A DNA stretch of 41,820 bases from Bifidobacteriaceae bacterium (GCA_031279575.1 JAITIG010000052.1:1-41820); one strand, 5' to 3'. Numbered from the stretch's first letter, positions 31,031 through 39,056 are shown. Notes: a model not told the origin generated them from the sequence alone. A program made the numbers and translations.

Positions 31031-31948
31031 CTACCAGTGCGCCAAACCGGTCAGATCGAGCCGCTCGGTGCGGACAAACCCGAAGGCCGAGCGCAACTCG
31101 ACTGCGATCGCAAAAGACTCGTCCCCACTGGCGCCGTCCCAAACGCAGTACCGCCCGCCCGGCTCGGCCTCGCCCGCAGCCTGCCAGCACTCGCCCTCCA
31201 GCTTGGCCTCCTGCGGCAACTCGACCCGCCAAAACATGACCAAGGCCGCGGCCTGGCCGCTGTTGAGGCGGGCGGGTAGCGCCGCAGCCGTGTATGACTC
31301 GCCGGACGAGGCAGACGAGGCAGACGCCTGCGCGGCGTCGAATTCAAGGGCGACCCAGGGGGCGGCATCGGACAACACAAAAAGCGTCGGCGGCAGGGTC
31401 ATCTCGCTGGGGAAGCGGCCGTGGGCGAGGTAGACGGCGTCGGGCTGGATGTCACACAGGCTTATCGCGCCGGCCGAGTCGCCTGCCTCGGCGGCTTCTT
31501 GGTCCAGGTTGAGGGCTGGGGCCAAGCTGCCCGCCTCGAGGCAGCCCTCAACCCGCGCCGAGACAACCGTCAGCCAGGGCCAGCCTCGCGGGTGCAACTG
31601 GGTTTTGGTGACCAGGCCGATCACGCCGCCGCCGGCCGGCTCGGCGTCAGCCACCGCCGATGAGTTAGAGACCGCATGGGCCAACGACGGGTAGACCAGG
31701 TCGCGCCCAAACCAGCCGCAGGCGAACAACAGGGCCAAGGCTGCGATCGCCGCCGCCGCCCGCCGGTTGGAGCGGCGCGGGGTGATCGCGGCGTAGGGGG
31801 ATTCGGTGGGCGCGACTGCTTCGGGGGTGGCGGCCGGAGGGGCGTGCGCCGTGGAAGTGCTAGCCGCCGGAGTCTGGCGCCGCCGCTGGCCGGGCGCCGG
31901 CTGGGTGGGGGAAGGGCTGTCTGCCGGGTGGTGCTTGCGCTCAAACAT
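31031..31948 (-). CDS. Single-pass membrane protein with extracytoplasmic domain, function unknown
   Basis: The 305-aa protein has a hydrophilic Pro/Ala/Thr-rich N-terminus (1-60), a basic cluster PRRSNRR, one membrane helix at about 64-82 and a C-terminal domain predicted outside the membrane. The outer domain has four cysteines (136, 165, 254, 268) that could form disulfides, plus a Ser/Ala-rich stretch near 205-217. I do not recognise the family. ATG 31948 lies 6 nt after TACACT (31955-31960), so the mRNA may be leaderless. It is divergent from the membrane protein/GntR pair and shares a 44-bp intergenic region with it. Confidence 0.7.
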   Translation of the reverse strand: MFERKHHPADSPSPTQPAPGQRRRQTPAASTSTAHAPPAATPEAVAPTESPYAAITPRRSNRRAAAAIAALALLFACGWFGRDLVYPSLAHAVSNSSAVADAEPAGGGVIGLVTKTQLHPRGWPWLTVVSARVEGCLEAGSLAPALNLDQEAAEAGDSAGAISLCDIQPDAVYLAHGRFPSEMTLPPTLFVLSDAAPWVALEFDAAQASASSASSGESYTAAALPARLNSGQAAALVMFWRVELPQEAKLEGECWQAAGEAEPGGRYCVWDGASGDESFAIAVELRSAFGFVRTERLDLTGLAHW

Positions 31949-31992
31949 AGTGCCAGTGTACTATTACATTGATACAAAGACAAGGAGCCGCC
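31949..31992. promoter_or_regulatory. Divergent promoter/operator between the membrane-protein genes
   Basis: This 44-bp AT-richer gap holds TACACT (- strand, 31955-31960) and TACATT (+ strand, 31965-31970) as candidate -10 boxes. It also contains the imperfect dyad TGTACTA..GATACA (31957-31976), a plausible site for the YtrA-type GntR encoded downstream. The + gene has AAGGAG at 31982-31987. Site assignment is inference. Confidence 0.45.
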
Positions 31993-32925
31993 ATGTTGCC
32001 GAATCCCGCCGAAATGCTGGCCAGGGGAGCCGCCGGACTGGTCGCGGTTGGCGGGATCGTCGCTCTGGCGGTCTACCTGCTGGTGCGCAAGCCGACCCCG
32101 GCCGATGTCGCCTGGCTGGCCGGGGGAGCGGCCCCGGACGCCGCCGCAGCCGCCTTCTACCGCGCTTACCTGGCGCGGCAACTGCGCTTTCGGGGCGCGG
32201 GCGGGCTGATCGGGGTCGCCTTCGCCGCCGCGCTGGCGGTGCGCTACGGCGTTGGGCTGGTCCTGTTCTTCAACGACGGGCCGCTGCCGCTGGCCGACGC
32301 CCTGTTCATGGGTGTGGCCGGGGTGATAGTTGGCGGACTGGCCGCCGAGTCCTACCGGATCGGCCGGCGGGCTGATGCGGCCGAGGCGAGCCTTGAGGCC
32401 CGCGACCGCTTCGCGCCTGCCAAGGTGATGCTGGCCGCTCGCTTGACGCTGGCGGCATCGGCGCTGGTCGCGGTGGCCAGCGCGGCGGGGGGACTGGGCG
32501 CGGCCGGCTGCTGGACGGTGGTGGTCTGCGCTGTCCCGGTAGCCCTGGGCGAATGGACCCAGCGCGCCATTCGCGACCGACGCCGCCTGGCCGGCCCGCC
32601 CGAGGTGATGGCGGCCGACCAAGCCGTGCGGGGTTTTGCCGGGCGCACGGCGGCCTGGTTGGAACTGGCCATCGCGATGCTGACGCTGGGTTGGGTTCTG
32701 CCGGCCTGGGATGGGCTTGGGCTGCTCGGCTTGGGCTGCGTGGTGCTGGCCGTCATTGCCCTGATTCGCTCCAGCGTCCGCGCGCCGCGCGCCTTCCGGC
32801 GGACTTTTGCCGCCGCACCGGCCGGCCTGGCGCCAGCAGTTGGCGGCCCGAGCGCGGCCGGTGGCCCGGCGGCGGGTGGCCCGGCGGCGCTCAACACGGC
32901 GCCAGACCAGAAGACGTCCCCGTGA
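31993..32925 (+). CDS. Polytopic membrane protein, function unknown
   Basis: ATG 31993 is preceded by AAGGAG at a 5-nt spacing, giving 310 aa. Hydrophobicity suggests about seven membrane helices: near residues 12-32, 75-98, 103-122, 145-168, 170-185, 212-230 and 235-255. A cytoplasmic segment YRIGRRADAAEASLEARDRF lies between helices 3 and 4. The C-terminus has a short Gly/Pro/Ala repeat (GGPSAAGGPAAGGPAA). I do not recognise a named family; a DUF1648-like permease accessory is possible. Its stop overlaps the GntR start (GTGA), so the two are coupled, as YtrA-type regulators usually are to the membrane genes they control. Confidence 0.78.
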   Translation: MLPNPAEMLARGAAGLVAVGGIVALAVYLLVRKPTPADVAWLAGGAAPDAAAAAFYRAYLARQLRFRGAGGLIGVAFAAALAVRYGVGLVLFFNDGPLPLADALFMGVAGVIVGGLAAESYRIGRRADAAEASLEARDRFAPAKVMLAARLTLAASALVAVASAAGGLGAAGCWTVVVCAVPVALGEWTQRAIRDRRRLAGPPEVMAADQAVRGFAGRTAAWLELAIAMLTLGWVLPAWDGLGLLGLGCVVLAVIALIRSSVRAPRAFRRTFAAAPAGLAPAVGGPSAAGGPAAGGPAALNTAPDQKTSP

Positions 32926-33311
32926 TCGTCAGAATCGACCACACCTCGCCGGTGCCGATCTTCGAGCAACTCCGCTCGCAATTGGAACGGCTGATCGTCT
33001 CCGGGCAACTGGCGGCCGGCAGCCGTCTGCCCGCCATCCGCCACCTCGCCATCGACCTGGGAATCGCCCCCGGCACAGTGGCCAAGGTCTACGAGGCCCT
33101 GGCCCGCGAGGGCCTGGTCACCTCGGCTCGGCGGCATGGCACCACCGTCGCGGCCCGCCCGGCCTGCGCCGGCGCCAACCCCAGAACCGCCGCCGAAGTC
33201 CAACAGGCGGCCGAGTCGCTGGTGGTGGTGGCCCGGCAGGGCAACATCGGCTTGGAGGCGGCCCTCCGCTCAGTCAGCCAAGCCTGGTCGCGCCTGGCCG
33301 GCGAGACCTGA
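32922..33311 (+). CDS. GntR family transcriptional regulator, YtrA subfamily
   Basis: Start GTG 32922 overlaps the preceding stop, giving 129 aa, the short length typical of YtrA-type members. Residues 10-80 form the winged helix-turn-helix: PVPIFEQLRSQLERLIVSGQL, GSRLPAIRHLAIDLGIAPGTVAKVYEAL-like turn, and GLVTSARRHGTTVA. A short helical C-terminus replaces the large effector domain of other GntR groups. It probably represses its own operon and perhaps the divergent gene through the 31957-31976 dyad. The ligand is unknown. Confidence 0.9.
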   Translation: MIVRIDHTSPVPIFEQLRSQLERLIVSGQLAAGSRLPAIRHLAIDLGIAPGTVAKVYEALAREGLVTSARRHGTTVAARPACAGANPRTAAEVQQAAESLVVVARQGNIGLEAALRSVSQAWSRLAGET

Positions 33312-33316
33312 TTGCC

Positions 33317-33331
33317 CGGGGTGGCGCCCCG
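33317..33331. terminator. Hairpin after the GntR gene
   Basis: CGGGG (33317-33321) and CCCCG (33327-33331) form a 5-bp stem with a 5-nt loop, 6 nt past the stop. More GC-rich dyads follow to 33380. They lie between convergent genes and could terminate both ways; there is no T-tract. The 33312-33430 gap holds no gene. Confidence 0.3.
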
Positions 33332-33430
33332 CGGCCGCCGCGAGCCCGGCGCCGCCCGACGCCGCCCAGGCGGGCGCGAGGCATCCGGCAGGGTCGGGGC
33401 CCTGATCTGCGTAGACGGGTCGGTTTCTGG

Positions 33431-33841
33431 TCAGGCGAAGCTGAAGGCGACCAGCCGCCGCACCGCCACCAGGAAGGACTCCTCGGCGTCGAGCCCCGCG
33501 CCGGCCAGGTCGGCGATTTGCCCGCGCAGGTGGTCTTCCAGCTCAGCCAGGTCGTCAACCGATATTGCACGATGCCGCCCCTGGGCCTCGCGCCACAACC
33601 CGATTTGGTCTTCCAGGGCTTGGGCGGCGCCGTCCGGCTCTTGGGCCGGGGCGGCGGCAGTTCGGGCGGCGGTCGCGGGGGTGGCGGCCTGGGCGGCGGC
33701 CGGGTCTTGGCCCGCGGCGGTCAAAGCCTGGGCGGCGTCCGGCTCTGGCGTCGGGTCGGCCGCGGCTCGGGCGGCGGCGGGCGGAGCTTGGGCGGCATCG
33801 GCGGCTGGGGTCGGGGTCGGGGCCGGGCTGGGGCCGGTCAT
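33431..33841 (-). pseudogene. Permease-prefix-domain protein, probably truncated
   Basis: A 136-aa frame. Residues 1-80 are a Thr/Pro/Ala-rich low-complexity stretch. Residues 88-132 ([36 protein letters not shown]) resemble permease prefix domain 1, which normally precedes a set of membrane helices. Here the frame stops right after AVRRLVAFSFA, so the membrane part is missing. Its ATG overlaps the PadR-like frame (ATGA), the usual order for this regulator/permease pair. I regard it as a remnant, but a short soluble partner cannot be excluded. Confidence 0.55.
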
Positions 33842-34056
33842 GCTAGGACCTCGGCGGCGGCGACCCGGGGCCGGGCCTGCCAGACTTGCCGCATCGCGTC
33901 AGCCACCACGCTCCACTGCTCTTGCCGGGACGCCAACTGGGCCCGCCCGGCCGGGGTGATGGCGTAGACCTTGCGCCGCCTCCCGTTGCCGGCCACGCCC
34001 CAGGAGGCCTCGACGTACCCGTTGGCCTCAAGCCGGTGCAGCAGCGGGTAGAGCAT
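33838..34056 (-). pseudogene. PadR family regulator, N-terminus missing
   Basis: The 72-aa frame MLYPLLHRLEANGYVEASW then GRRRKVYAITPAGRAQL matches the recognition helix, wing and last helix of PadR regulators. In-frame codons upstream read only EWSEG in family register, then unrelated residues, and hit a TAG 23 codons back, which is the hppA stop. The first two helices of the DNA-binding domain are absent in all three frames. GGAG 7 nt before ATG 34056 could still drive translation. A deletion joining the hppA end to a broken padR is the simplest reading. Confidence 0.65.
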
Positions 34057-34119
34057 GCCCTCGCTCCATTCGAGCCGGCATCGTGCGGCAACGCGCGGCG
34101 GACGGCATCGGGCGGGCGC

Positions 34120-36471
34120 CTAGGCTAGAGCCTTCTCCAGGTCCGCGTCCGCCTCCATGCGGCCGATGCGGGTGGCGCGCACGCGAGACCACACCACCGG
34201 GCCGATGGCGACCGCGCCAGCCGCCACCGCGCACGCCACCCGCAGGGCGTGGTTGGCCTCCCCAGCCAGCGACATGGTCACCACGAGCGGCGCAATCAGC
34301 ACGCTGACCAGGTTCATCACCTTGATCAGGGGGTTGATGGCAGGGCCGGCCGTGTCCTTGAACGGGTCGCCCACAGTGTCGCCGATGACGGCGGCGGCGT
34401 GGGCCTCGGAGTTCTTGCCGCCGTAATGGCCGTCCTCGACCAGCTTCTTGGCGTTGTCCCAGGCCCCGCCAGAGTTCGCCAGGAAGACCGCCATCAGCAG
34501 GCCGGTGGTGATGGCGCCGCCCAAGAAGCCGGCCAACGGCCCAACCCCCAACCCCAAGCCGACCGCCACCGGCGCGAAGGCGGCCAACAGCCCAGGGGCG
34601 GCCAACTCGCGCAAAGAATCGCGGGTGCAGATGTCCACCACCTCGGAGTAATCGGGTTTGACCTCGCCGGTCATAATGCGCGGCTCATTGCGGAACTGGC
34701 GGCGCACCACCAGCACAATCGCGCCCGCCGCCCGGGTCACGGCGTCGATCGCCAACCCCGAGAAAAGGAACACGGTGGCCGCGCCCAGAATCACGCCGAC
34801 CAAGGTGAGCGGCTGGATGATCTCATACTGGCTCATCGAGTCGAGGAACCCGCCCGAGGCGATCCGGCCCTCAATCGCGGCGATGGCGCCCTTGACCGCG
34901 TCGTTGTAGGAACCGAACAAGGCGGTGGCGGCCAAAACCGCGGTGGTGATGGCGATCCCCTTGGTGATCGCCTTGGTGGTGTTGCCGACGGCATCCAAAT
35001 CGGTCAGCGCTTTGGCCGCCTCCCCCGAAACCTCGCCGGACATCTCGGCGATGCCCTGGGCGTTGTCCGAGACAGGGCCAAACGTGTCCATGGCCACAAT
35101 CACGCCCACAGTTGTGAGCAGGCCGCAGCCGGCCAAGGCGACCAGGAACAACGCCATCGTCATATTGCCGCCGGAAAGCAGGAACAAGCCGCACAGCGCG
35201 GCCGCGATGGTGCCCGCCGTGTAGACGGCCGATTCAAGCCCCACGCCAATTCCCGCCAACACCACCGTGGCCGAGCCAGTTGTGGTGGTCTTGGCGACGT
35301 GCTTGGTGGGGCGGGCGTCGGTGCCGGTGAAGTAGCCGGTGATCCAAAGAATCAACCCCGCCAGCACTATGCCGATCAGCACCGCGCCCACCACCGCCGG
35401 CCTTGGGTCGCCCTCCCCCAAGCTGGCCAGGTCCGGGTTGTTGAAGGCGGCGTAGGAGCCGGGCAGGTAGGCGAACGCGACCGCGGCCGTGGCCGCAGCC
35501 GCCACCAGCGCCGAGAGGTAGAACCCGCGGTAGATCGCCGTCAGCCCGGATTCGCCTGGGCGCACGCGGGTGATGAACACCCCCAGGGCCGCCGTCACCG
35601 CGCCGATGGCGGGCACCAGCAGGGGGAACACCAGCCCGTCCGCCCCGAAGGCGGCCTTGCCCAGGATCAGCGCGGCCACCAGAGTGACGGCGTAGGACTC
35701 AAACAGGTCGGCCGCCATGCCGGCGCAGTCGCCCACGTTGTCGCCCACATTGTCGGCGATGGTGGCCGCGTTGCGCGGGTCGTCCTCCGGGATGCCCTGC
35801 TCCACTTTGCCAACCAGGTCCGCGCCCACGTCAGCCGCTTTGGTGAAGATGCCGCCGCCGACGCGCATAAACATGGCCAGCAGCGCCGCGCCGAAGCCGA
35901 AGCCCTCAAGCACCGAAGGCGCGTCGCCTTGGAAGATCAAAACCACGCCCGCGGCGCCCAGCAGCCCCAGGCCCACTGTGGTCAAACCGACCACGCCGCC
36001 GGTTCTAAACGCGATGGCCGCGCCGCGCTCGCGGCCGCCTTGGCCGGCCGCTGCCGCCGCCGCCACCCGGACGTTGGCGCGGGTCGCCAGCCACATCCCC
36101 AGGTAGCCGATGGTGGCGGAGAAACCCGCCCCCAGCAGGAAGCAAACCGAGCGGCCCAGGCGCACCGGGGTGGTGCCCGGCAAGAACGCCAGCAACACCA
36201 TGACGATGACGACAAACACCGACAAGGTGCGCAGCTGGCGTTTGAGGTAGGCCGCTGCCCCCATTTGGACGGCGGCCGCGATCTCTTGCATCTTTGGGGA
36301 GCCCTGGTCTGCGGCCAGGACTTTGGCCCTGAGCCCGGCGGCGGTGCCCAGGGCCGCGAGCGCGATGAGCGCCACAACACTGGCGATCACCAGCCCGGAC
36401 GCGGACAAACCGGTGGCAGCTGGGCCCGCCGCGGCGAGGGAGAGGGTGGGAAGCTGGGTGGCTGCGGTCAT
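34120..36471 (-). CDS. hppA: K+-independent H+-translocating membrane pyrophosphatase
   Basis: Integral-membrane pyrophosphatase of 783 aa with about 16 helices; it couples PPi hydrolysis to proton export. Active-site motifs are intact: DVGADLVGKVE (214-224), DNVGDNVGDCAGMAAD (240-255), DNAQGIAEM (469-477) and a C-terminal GDTVGDPFKDTAGPAINPLIKV-type segment. The subtype marker reads GNTTKAITKG, with Lys500 and Thr503 where K+-dependent enzymes have Ala and Gly, so this is the K+-independent class. ATG 36471 has AAAGGAG upstream. It is monocistronic, with its own promoter at 36542-36547; the broken padR follows. It adds to the proton gradient made by the nuo complex. Confidence 0.96.
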   Translation of the reverse strand: MTAATQLPTLSLAAAGPAATGLSASGLVIASVVALIALAALGTAAGLRAKVLAADQGSPKMQEIAAAVQMGAAAYLKRQLRTLSVFVVIVMVLLAFLPGTTPVRLGRSVCFLLGAGFSATIGYLGMWLATRANVRVAAAAAAGQGGRERGAAIAFRTGGVVGLTTVGLGLLGAAGVVLIFQGDAPSVLEGFGFGAALLAMFMRVGGGIFTKAADVGADLVGKVEQGIPEDDPRNAATIADNVGDNVGDCAGMAADLFESYAVTLVAALILGKAAFGADGLVFPLLVPAIGAVTAALGVFITRVRPGESGLTAIYRGFYLSALVAAAATAAVAFAYLPGSYAAFNNPDLASLGEGDPRPAVVGAVLIGIVLAGLILWITGYFTGTDARPTKHVAKTTTTGSATVVLAGIGVGLESAVYTAGTIAAALCGLFLLSGGNMTMALFLVALAGCGLLTTVGVIVAMDTFGPVSDNAQGIAEMSGEVSGEAAKALTDLDAVGNTTKAITKGIAITTAVLAATALFGSYNDAVKGAIAAIEGRIASGGFLDSMSQYEIIQPLTLVGVILGAATVFLFSGLAIDAVTRAAGAIVLVVRRQFRNEPRIMTGEVKPDYSEVVDICTRDSLRELAAPGLLAAFAPVAVGLGLGVGPLAGFLGGAITTGLLMAVFLANSGGAWDNAKKLVEDGHYGGKNSEAHAAAVIGDTVGDPFKDTAGPAINPLIKVMNLVSVLIAPLVVTMSLAGEANHALRVACAVAAGAVAIGPVVWSRVRATRIGRMEADADLEKALA

Positions 36472-36492
36472 GTGTGAGCGACTCCTTTAGAT

Positions 36493-36510
36493 CAGGTCGG
36501 CGCTGACCTG
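36493..36510. promoter_or_regulatory. Dyad in the hppA leader
   Basis: CAGGTC (36493-36498) and GACCTG (36505-36510) form a perfect 6-bp inverted repeat around GGCGCT in the 5' leader of hppA. It could be an operator or an RNA hairpin near the ribosome-binding site. Confidence 0.3.
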
Positions 36511-36541
36511 GCTACGGGGCAACGGCCTGGACGTAAGTCCC

Positions 36542-36547
36542 ATATTA
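36542..36547 (-). promoter_or_regulatory. Candidate -10 box for hppA
   Basis: TAATAT on the - strand, close to the TATAAT consensus, about 70 nt before the hppA start. A weak TTTCGG lies 17 nt upstream. The 36472-36716 gap otherwise shows no gene. Confidence 0.45.
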
Positions 36548-36703
36548 GGGGATGCCCGCGCGAGCCGAAACCCAGCCGCAGACTTGGCTGTGGCGGCACG
36601 CCTGGCCCGGGCGGGCGCCTCGCAGCCTTTGGCGGGGGCCCAGGCCCAGCCGCCGGGCCGTCCCCACCCGGGGCGCGGGCTGACGCCGGGCTGTTGGCGG
36701 CGG

Positions 36704-36709
36704 TAGCCT
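36704..36709 (+). promoter_or_regulatory. Candidate -10 box of a leaderless promoter (vsr)
   Basis: TAGCCT ends exactly 7 nt before GTG 36717, with no Shine-Dalgarno between. Same geometry as the promoters at 30041 and 30997. Confidence 0.4.
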
Positions 36710-36716
36710 GGCTGGC

Positions 36717-37280
36717 GTGGTCAAAGCGCGCTCGGCGCCGGCCGGCCAGGGCCAGGCGCCCCACCCCCAGGGCCAGGCGGGGCACCCCCAGGGTCAGGCG
36801 GGGCACCCCCAGGGCCAGGCGCCGGGCCCCCAGGCAGCGGGCAGCGCCGCGGGCTCATGGGCCTCCAGCGCCGCCACACGCCGCTCGATGCAGGGCAACC
36901 GCAGCCGCGACACCGGCCCAGAAGTGGCCCTGCGCAAGCTGCTGTTCGCCCGCGGCCTGCGCTACCGGGTGGGCTACAAGCCGATCAAAGGCGAGCGCAT
37001 CACAGTTGACATAGCCTTCCTGGGGCCGCGTGTGATTGTGCTGGTAGACGGCTGCTTCTGGCACGCCTGCCCGCAGCACCACCGCCCGCCCAAGACCCAC
37101 TGCGAGTACTGGGAGGCCAAGATGGCGCGCAACCAGGCCCGCGATGCCCACGTCACCGCCGCCCTGGAACAGGCCGGTTGGACAGTGCTGCGCTTCTGGG
37201 AGCACGAGCCCGCCGAGCAGGTCGCCGAGCAGGTGACCCAACTGCTCAAGGGCCGCAGGAGGCCCGCCGGGGATGGCTAG
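36717..37280 (+). CDS. vsr: Very short patch repair (Vsr) mismatch endonuclease, orphan
   Basis: Endonuclease that nicks at T:G mismatches arising from deamination of 5-methylcytosine. The 187-aa protein contains RDTGPEVALRKLLFARGLRYRV (family N-terminal helix region), VDIAFLGPRVIVLVDGCFWH with catalytic-type Asp98 and Cys113/His116, and VLRFWEHE (158-163). Length beyond the usual ~140-150 aa comes from the N-terminus, where residues 17-37 are three PQGQAGH-type repeats (21-bp DNA units from 36762). The start at GTG 36717 is inferred from a leaderless -10 box. No cytosine methyltransferase lies within the window, although such a partner normally adjoins vsr. It is convergent with ramB and their stop codons overlap in CTAG. 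Confidence 0.9.
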   Translation: MVKARSAPAGQGQAPHPQGQAGHPQGQAGHPQGQAPGPQAAGSAAGSWASSAATRRSMQGNRSRDTGPEVALRKLLFARGLRYRVGYKPIKGERITVDIAFLGPRVIVLVDGCFWHACPQHHRPPKTHCEYWEAKMARNQARDAHVTAALEQAGWTVLRFWEHEPAEQVAEQVTQLLKGRRRPAGDG

Positions 37281-39031
37281 GCGGGTTGCCGCTCCAGGAA
37301 CTCGTACACGTCGGTCAAGTCCACACCCGGGAACGCGCCCGTGGGCATGGCGGCCAGCACCGAGGAGTGCGGCCGGGCGGCCGGCCAGGCCCAGCCGGCC
37401 CACTCCTCGGCCAGGTCCGCCGGGGGCACCTGGCAGCAGGCCGGGTCCGGGCAGTCAGACCTCAACTTGACTGGCGCGTCGGCCCCCGCAAACCATTTGG
37501 CGTCCTCCCCCCGGCACCCCACCGAGACCGAGAACAGCCCGTCCTTGGTGGTTTTCAGGTGCGAGGTGGCCCAAAAAGTGCCGCCGGGCGTGTCCGTGTA
37601 CTGGGCGTAGCGCAGGCTTGCGGCCCCGGCCGGACCGGCCATCTGCGCCGCCTCGAAAACGTTGCGCCCCGCCCAGTAGCGGCACATGAACTGCCCTTCG
37701 ATCGCTCCCAGGGGGTCGGTTGGGAAGAGGCAGCCGTCGTTCTCGTAGGACTTGTGGATCACCCCGCTGGAGTGCACTTTGGCAAAGTGGACCCGGATTC
37801 CCAGGTGCTTGGTGGCCAGGTTGACAAAGCGGTGGGCGGCCATCTCGTAGGAGACGGCGAAGGCGTCGCGGAAGTCTTCGATGGCCAGTTCGCGCCGCGC
37901 CTTGGCGCTGCCCAGCATCAGCACGGCCGCGTTGAGCGGCATCAGGACGGCCCCGGCCAGGTAGTTCGCCTCGACGCGCTGGCGCAGAAACTCCCGGTAG
38001 TCGGCCGGCTCGCCGTGGCCTAGAAGGTGGGCGGCCAAAGCTTGCAGCACTGTCGAGCGGTGGTCGCCGCCCGCCCCGGCTTGGGCTGGTTGGGCTGGCT
38101 GGCCTGGTTGGGCCGGCTGGGCTGGCTGGCCTGGTTGGGCCGGCTGGGCTGGCTGGGCTGCTTGGGCTGGCTGGGCTGCTTGGGCTGCTTGGGCTGGTTG
38201 GCCCGCTGGGCTGGGTGGGCGCTGTTGGCCCGGCAGGCGCGGCAGGTAGAGGCGCTTGCGCCTGGTGTCCAGCACGGATCGGGTGGTCTGCGGCAGGTCG
38301 TCGACAAAGCAGAGCTGGAACCCCAGCTTCCCCGTCAGCGCGGCCAGGCCGGCCTGGTCCATTGGGGCGCCGGAATCCTGCCCGCCCAAGGCCAGCAGGT
38401 CGGCGGCGACTTTCTCCAGGTCCGGGAAGTAGTCGTCTTGGGCCCGCATCTCGGCCCGCAGGGCGGCGTTCGCCCGCCGGGCCTCCTCTGGGGTCGCGAC
38501 CCGCTCCTCGCGCACCCGCGCCAGTTCGCGCGCCAGTCCCACCAGGGCTTCGAGCACCTCGGTCGGGGTGGTCCGGGTCACCTTGACGCGCGGCAGCCCG
38601 CGGGCGGCGTAGGTTGGGTCGCGTTGCACCCGCTCCCACTCGATCTCCAGCCCGTCGCGCGCGGTTGGCGGCGCCGGGTCGAACAACGCTCTCGGTTCGA
38701 CCCCCAGCGCGGAGGCGATCGCCCCCAGTTGGGCCAGATTCGGCGCGCGGTGGCCGTTCTCGAACGCAGACATGCCCGATGCCGACCGCCCGGCCGCCGC
38801 CCCCAACTCCTGCAAGCGCAGCCCCCGGCTCAGCCGCAGGTGCCGGATGCGCCGCCCAATCACGAGTGGGTCGAGCGCCTCGGCCCCGCCCACCCCCGGC
38901 GCCGGGCGAGGCGTCCCCGAGCCGCCGGGGGTCGAGCCGGCCCGAGCCTCCGGGCTGGGCCGGCGCGCCGGCTGAGCGCCGGGGTGGGCGCGGCTGGGCG
39001 CCCGGCTGGCGGGGTTGGCGGCACTAGACAC
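37277..39031 (-). CDS. ramB: RamB-like regulator of acetate/glyoxylate genes (XRE HTH, ScfR family)
   Basis: The 584-aa protein from GTG 39031 has a disordered Ala/Pro-rich N-terminus (1-55), an XRE-type helix-turn-helix at about 60-117 (RRIRHLRLSRGLRLQELGAAAG, SAFENGHRAPN), an IrrE-like/ImmA-type middle domain, and a C-terminal cysteine-containing domain (SDCPDPACC). This layout matches RamB and related short-chain acyl regulators, which control isocitrate lyase and acetate use in corynebacteria and mycobacteria and lie next to icl in the latter. Divergence from aceA supports that role. A Gln/Pro/Ala repeat (residues ~274-316) is inserted in the middle domain, making the protein longer than typical. 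-10 TATCAT at 39038-39043 is 6 nt from the start. Confidence 0.88.
   Translation of the reverse strand: MSSAANPASRAPSRAHPGAQPARRPSPEARAGSTPGGSGTPRPAPGVGGAEALDPLVIGRRIRHLRLSRGLRLQELGAAAGRSASGMSAFENGHRAPNLAQLGAIASALGVEPRALFDPAPPTARDGLEIEWERVQRDPTYAARGLPRVKVTRTTPTEVLEALVGLARELARVREERVATPEEARRANAALRAEMRAQDDYFPDLEKVAADLLALGGQDSGAPMDQAGLAALTGKLGFQLCFVDDLPQTTRSVLDTRRKRLYLPRLPGQQRPPSPAGQPAQAAQAAQPAQAAQPAQPAQPGQPAQPAQPGQPAQPAQAGAGGDHRSTVLQALAAHLLGHGEPADYREFLRQRVEANYLAGAVLMPLNAAVLMLGSAKARRELAIEDFRDAFAVSYEMAAHRFVNLATKHLGIRVHFAKVHSSGVIHKSYENDGCLFPTDPLGAIEGQFMCRYWAGRNVFEAAQMAGPAGAASLRYAQYTDTPGGTFWATSHLKTTKDGLFSVSVGCRGEDAKWFAGADAPVKLRSDCPDPACCQVPPADLAEEWAGWAWPAARPHSSVLAAMPTGAFPGVDLTDVYEFLERQPA
38083..38211 (-). 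repeat. In-frame Q-P-A repeat inserted in ramB
   Basis: About 130 bp built from 9-bp CAGCCCGCC-like words (shown on the + strand as GGCTGGGCT), including a 27-bp exact duplication at 38101 and 38128. It encodes alternating QPAQPAQPG and QAAQAAQPA text. It lies between the KRLYLPRLPG strand and the STVLQALAAHLLGH helix. Confidence 0.9.
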
Positions 39032-39037
39032 TCGCCA

Positions 39038-39043
39038 ATGATA
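39038..39043 (-). promoter_or_regulatory. Candidate -10 box of a leaderless promoter (ramB)
   Basis: TATCAT on the - strand ends 6 nt before GTG 39031 with no Shine-Dalgarno in the gap. The first 31-bp palindrome begins 26 bp upstream of it. Confidence 0.45.
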
Positions 39044-39056
39044 TGGCGCGACCGCC

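Noticed and set aside
34057..34234. Frameshifted PadR N-terminus in another frame
   Set aside because: All three - strand frames upstream lack the expected first two helices; the sequence there is the hppA 3' end.
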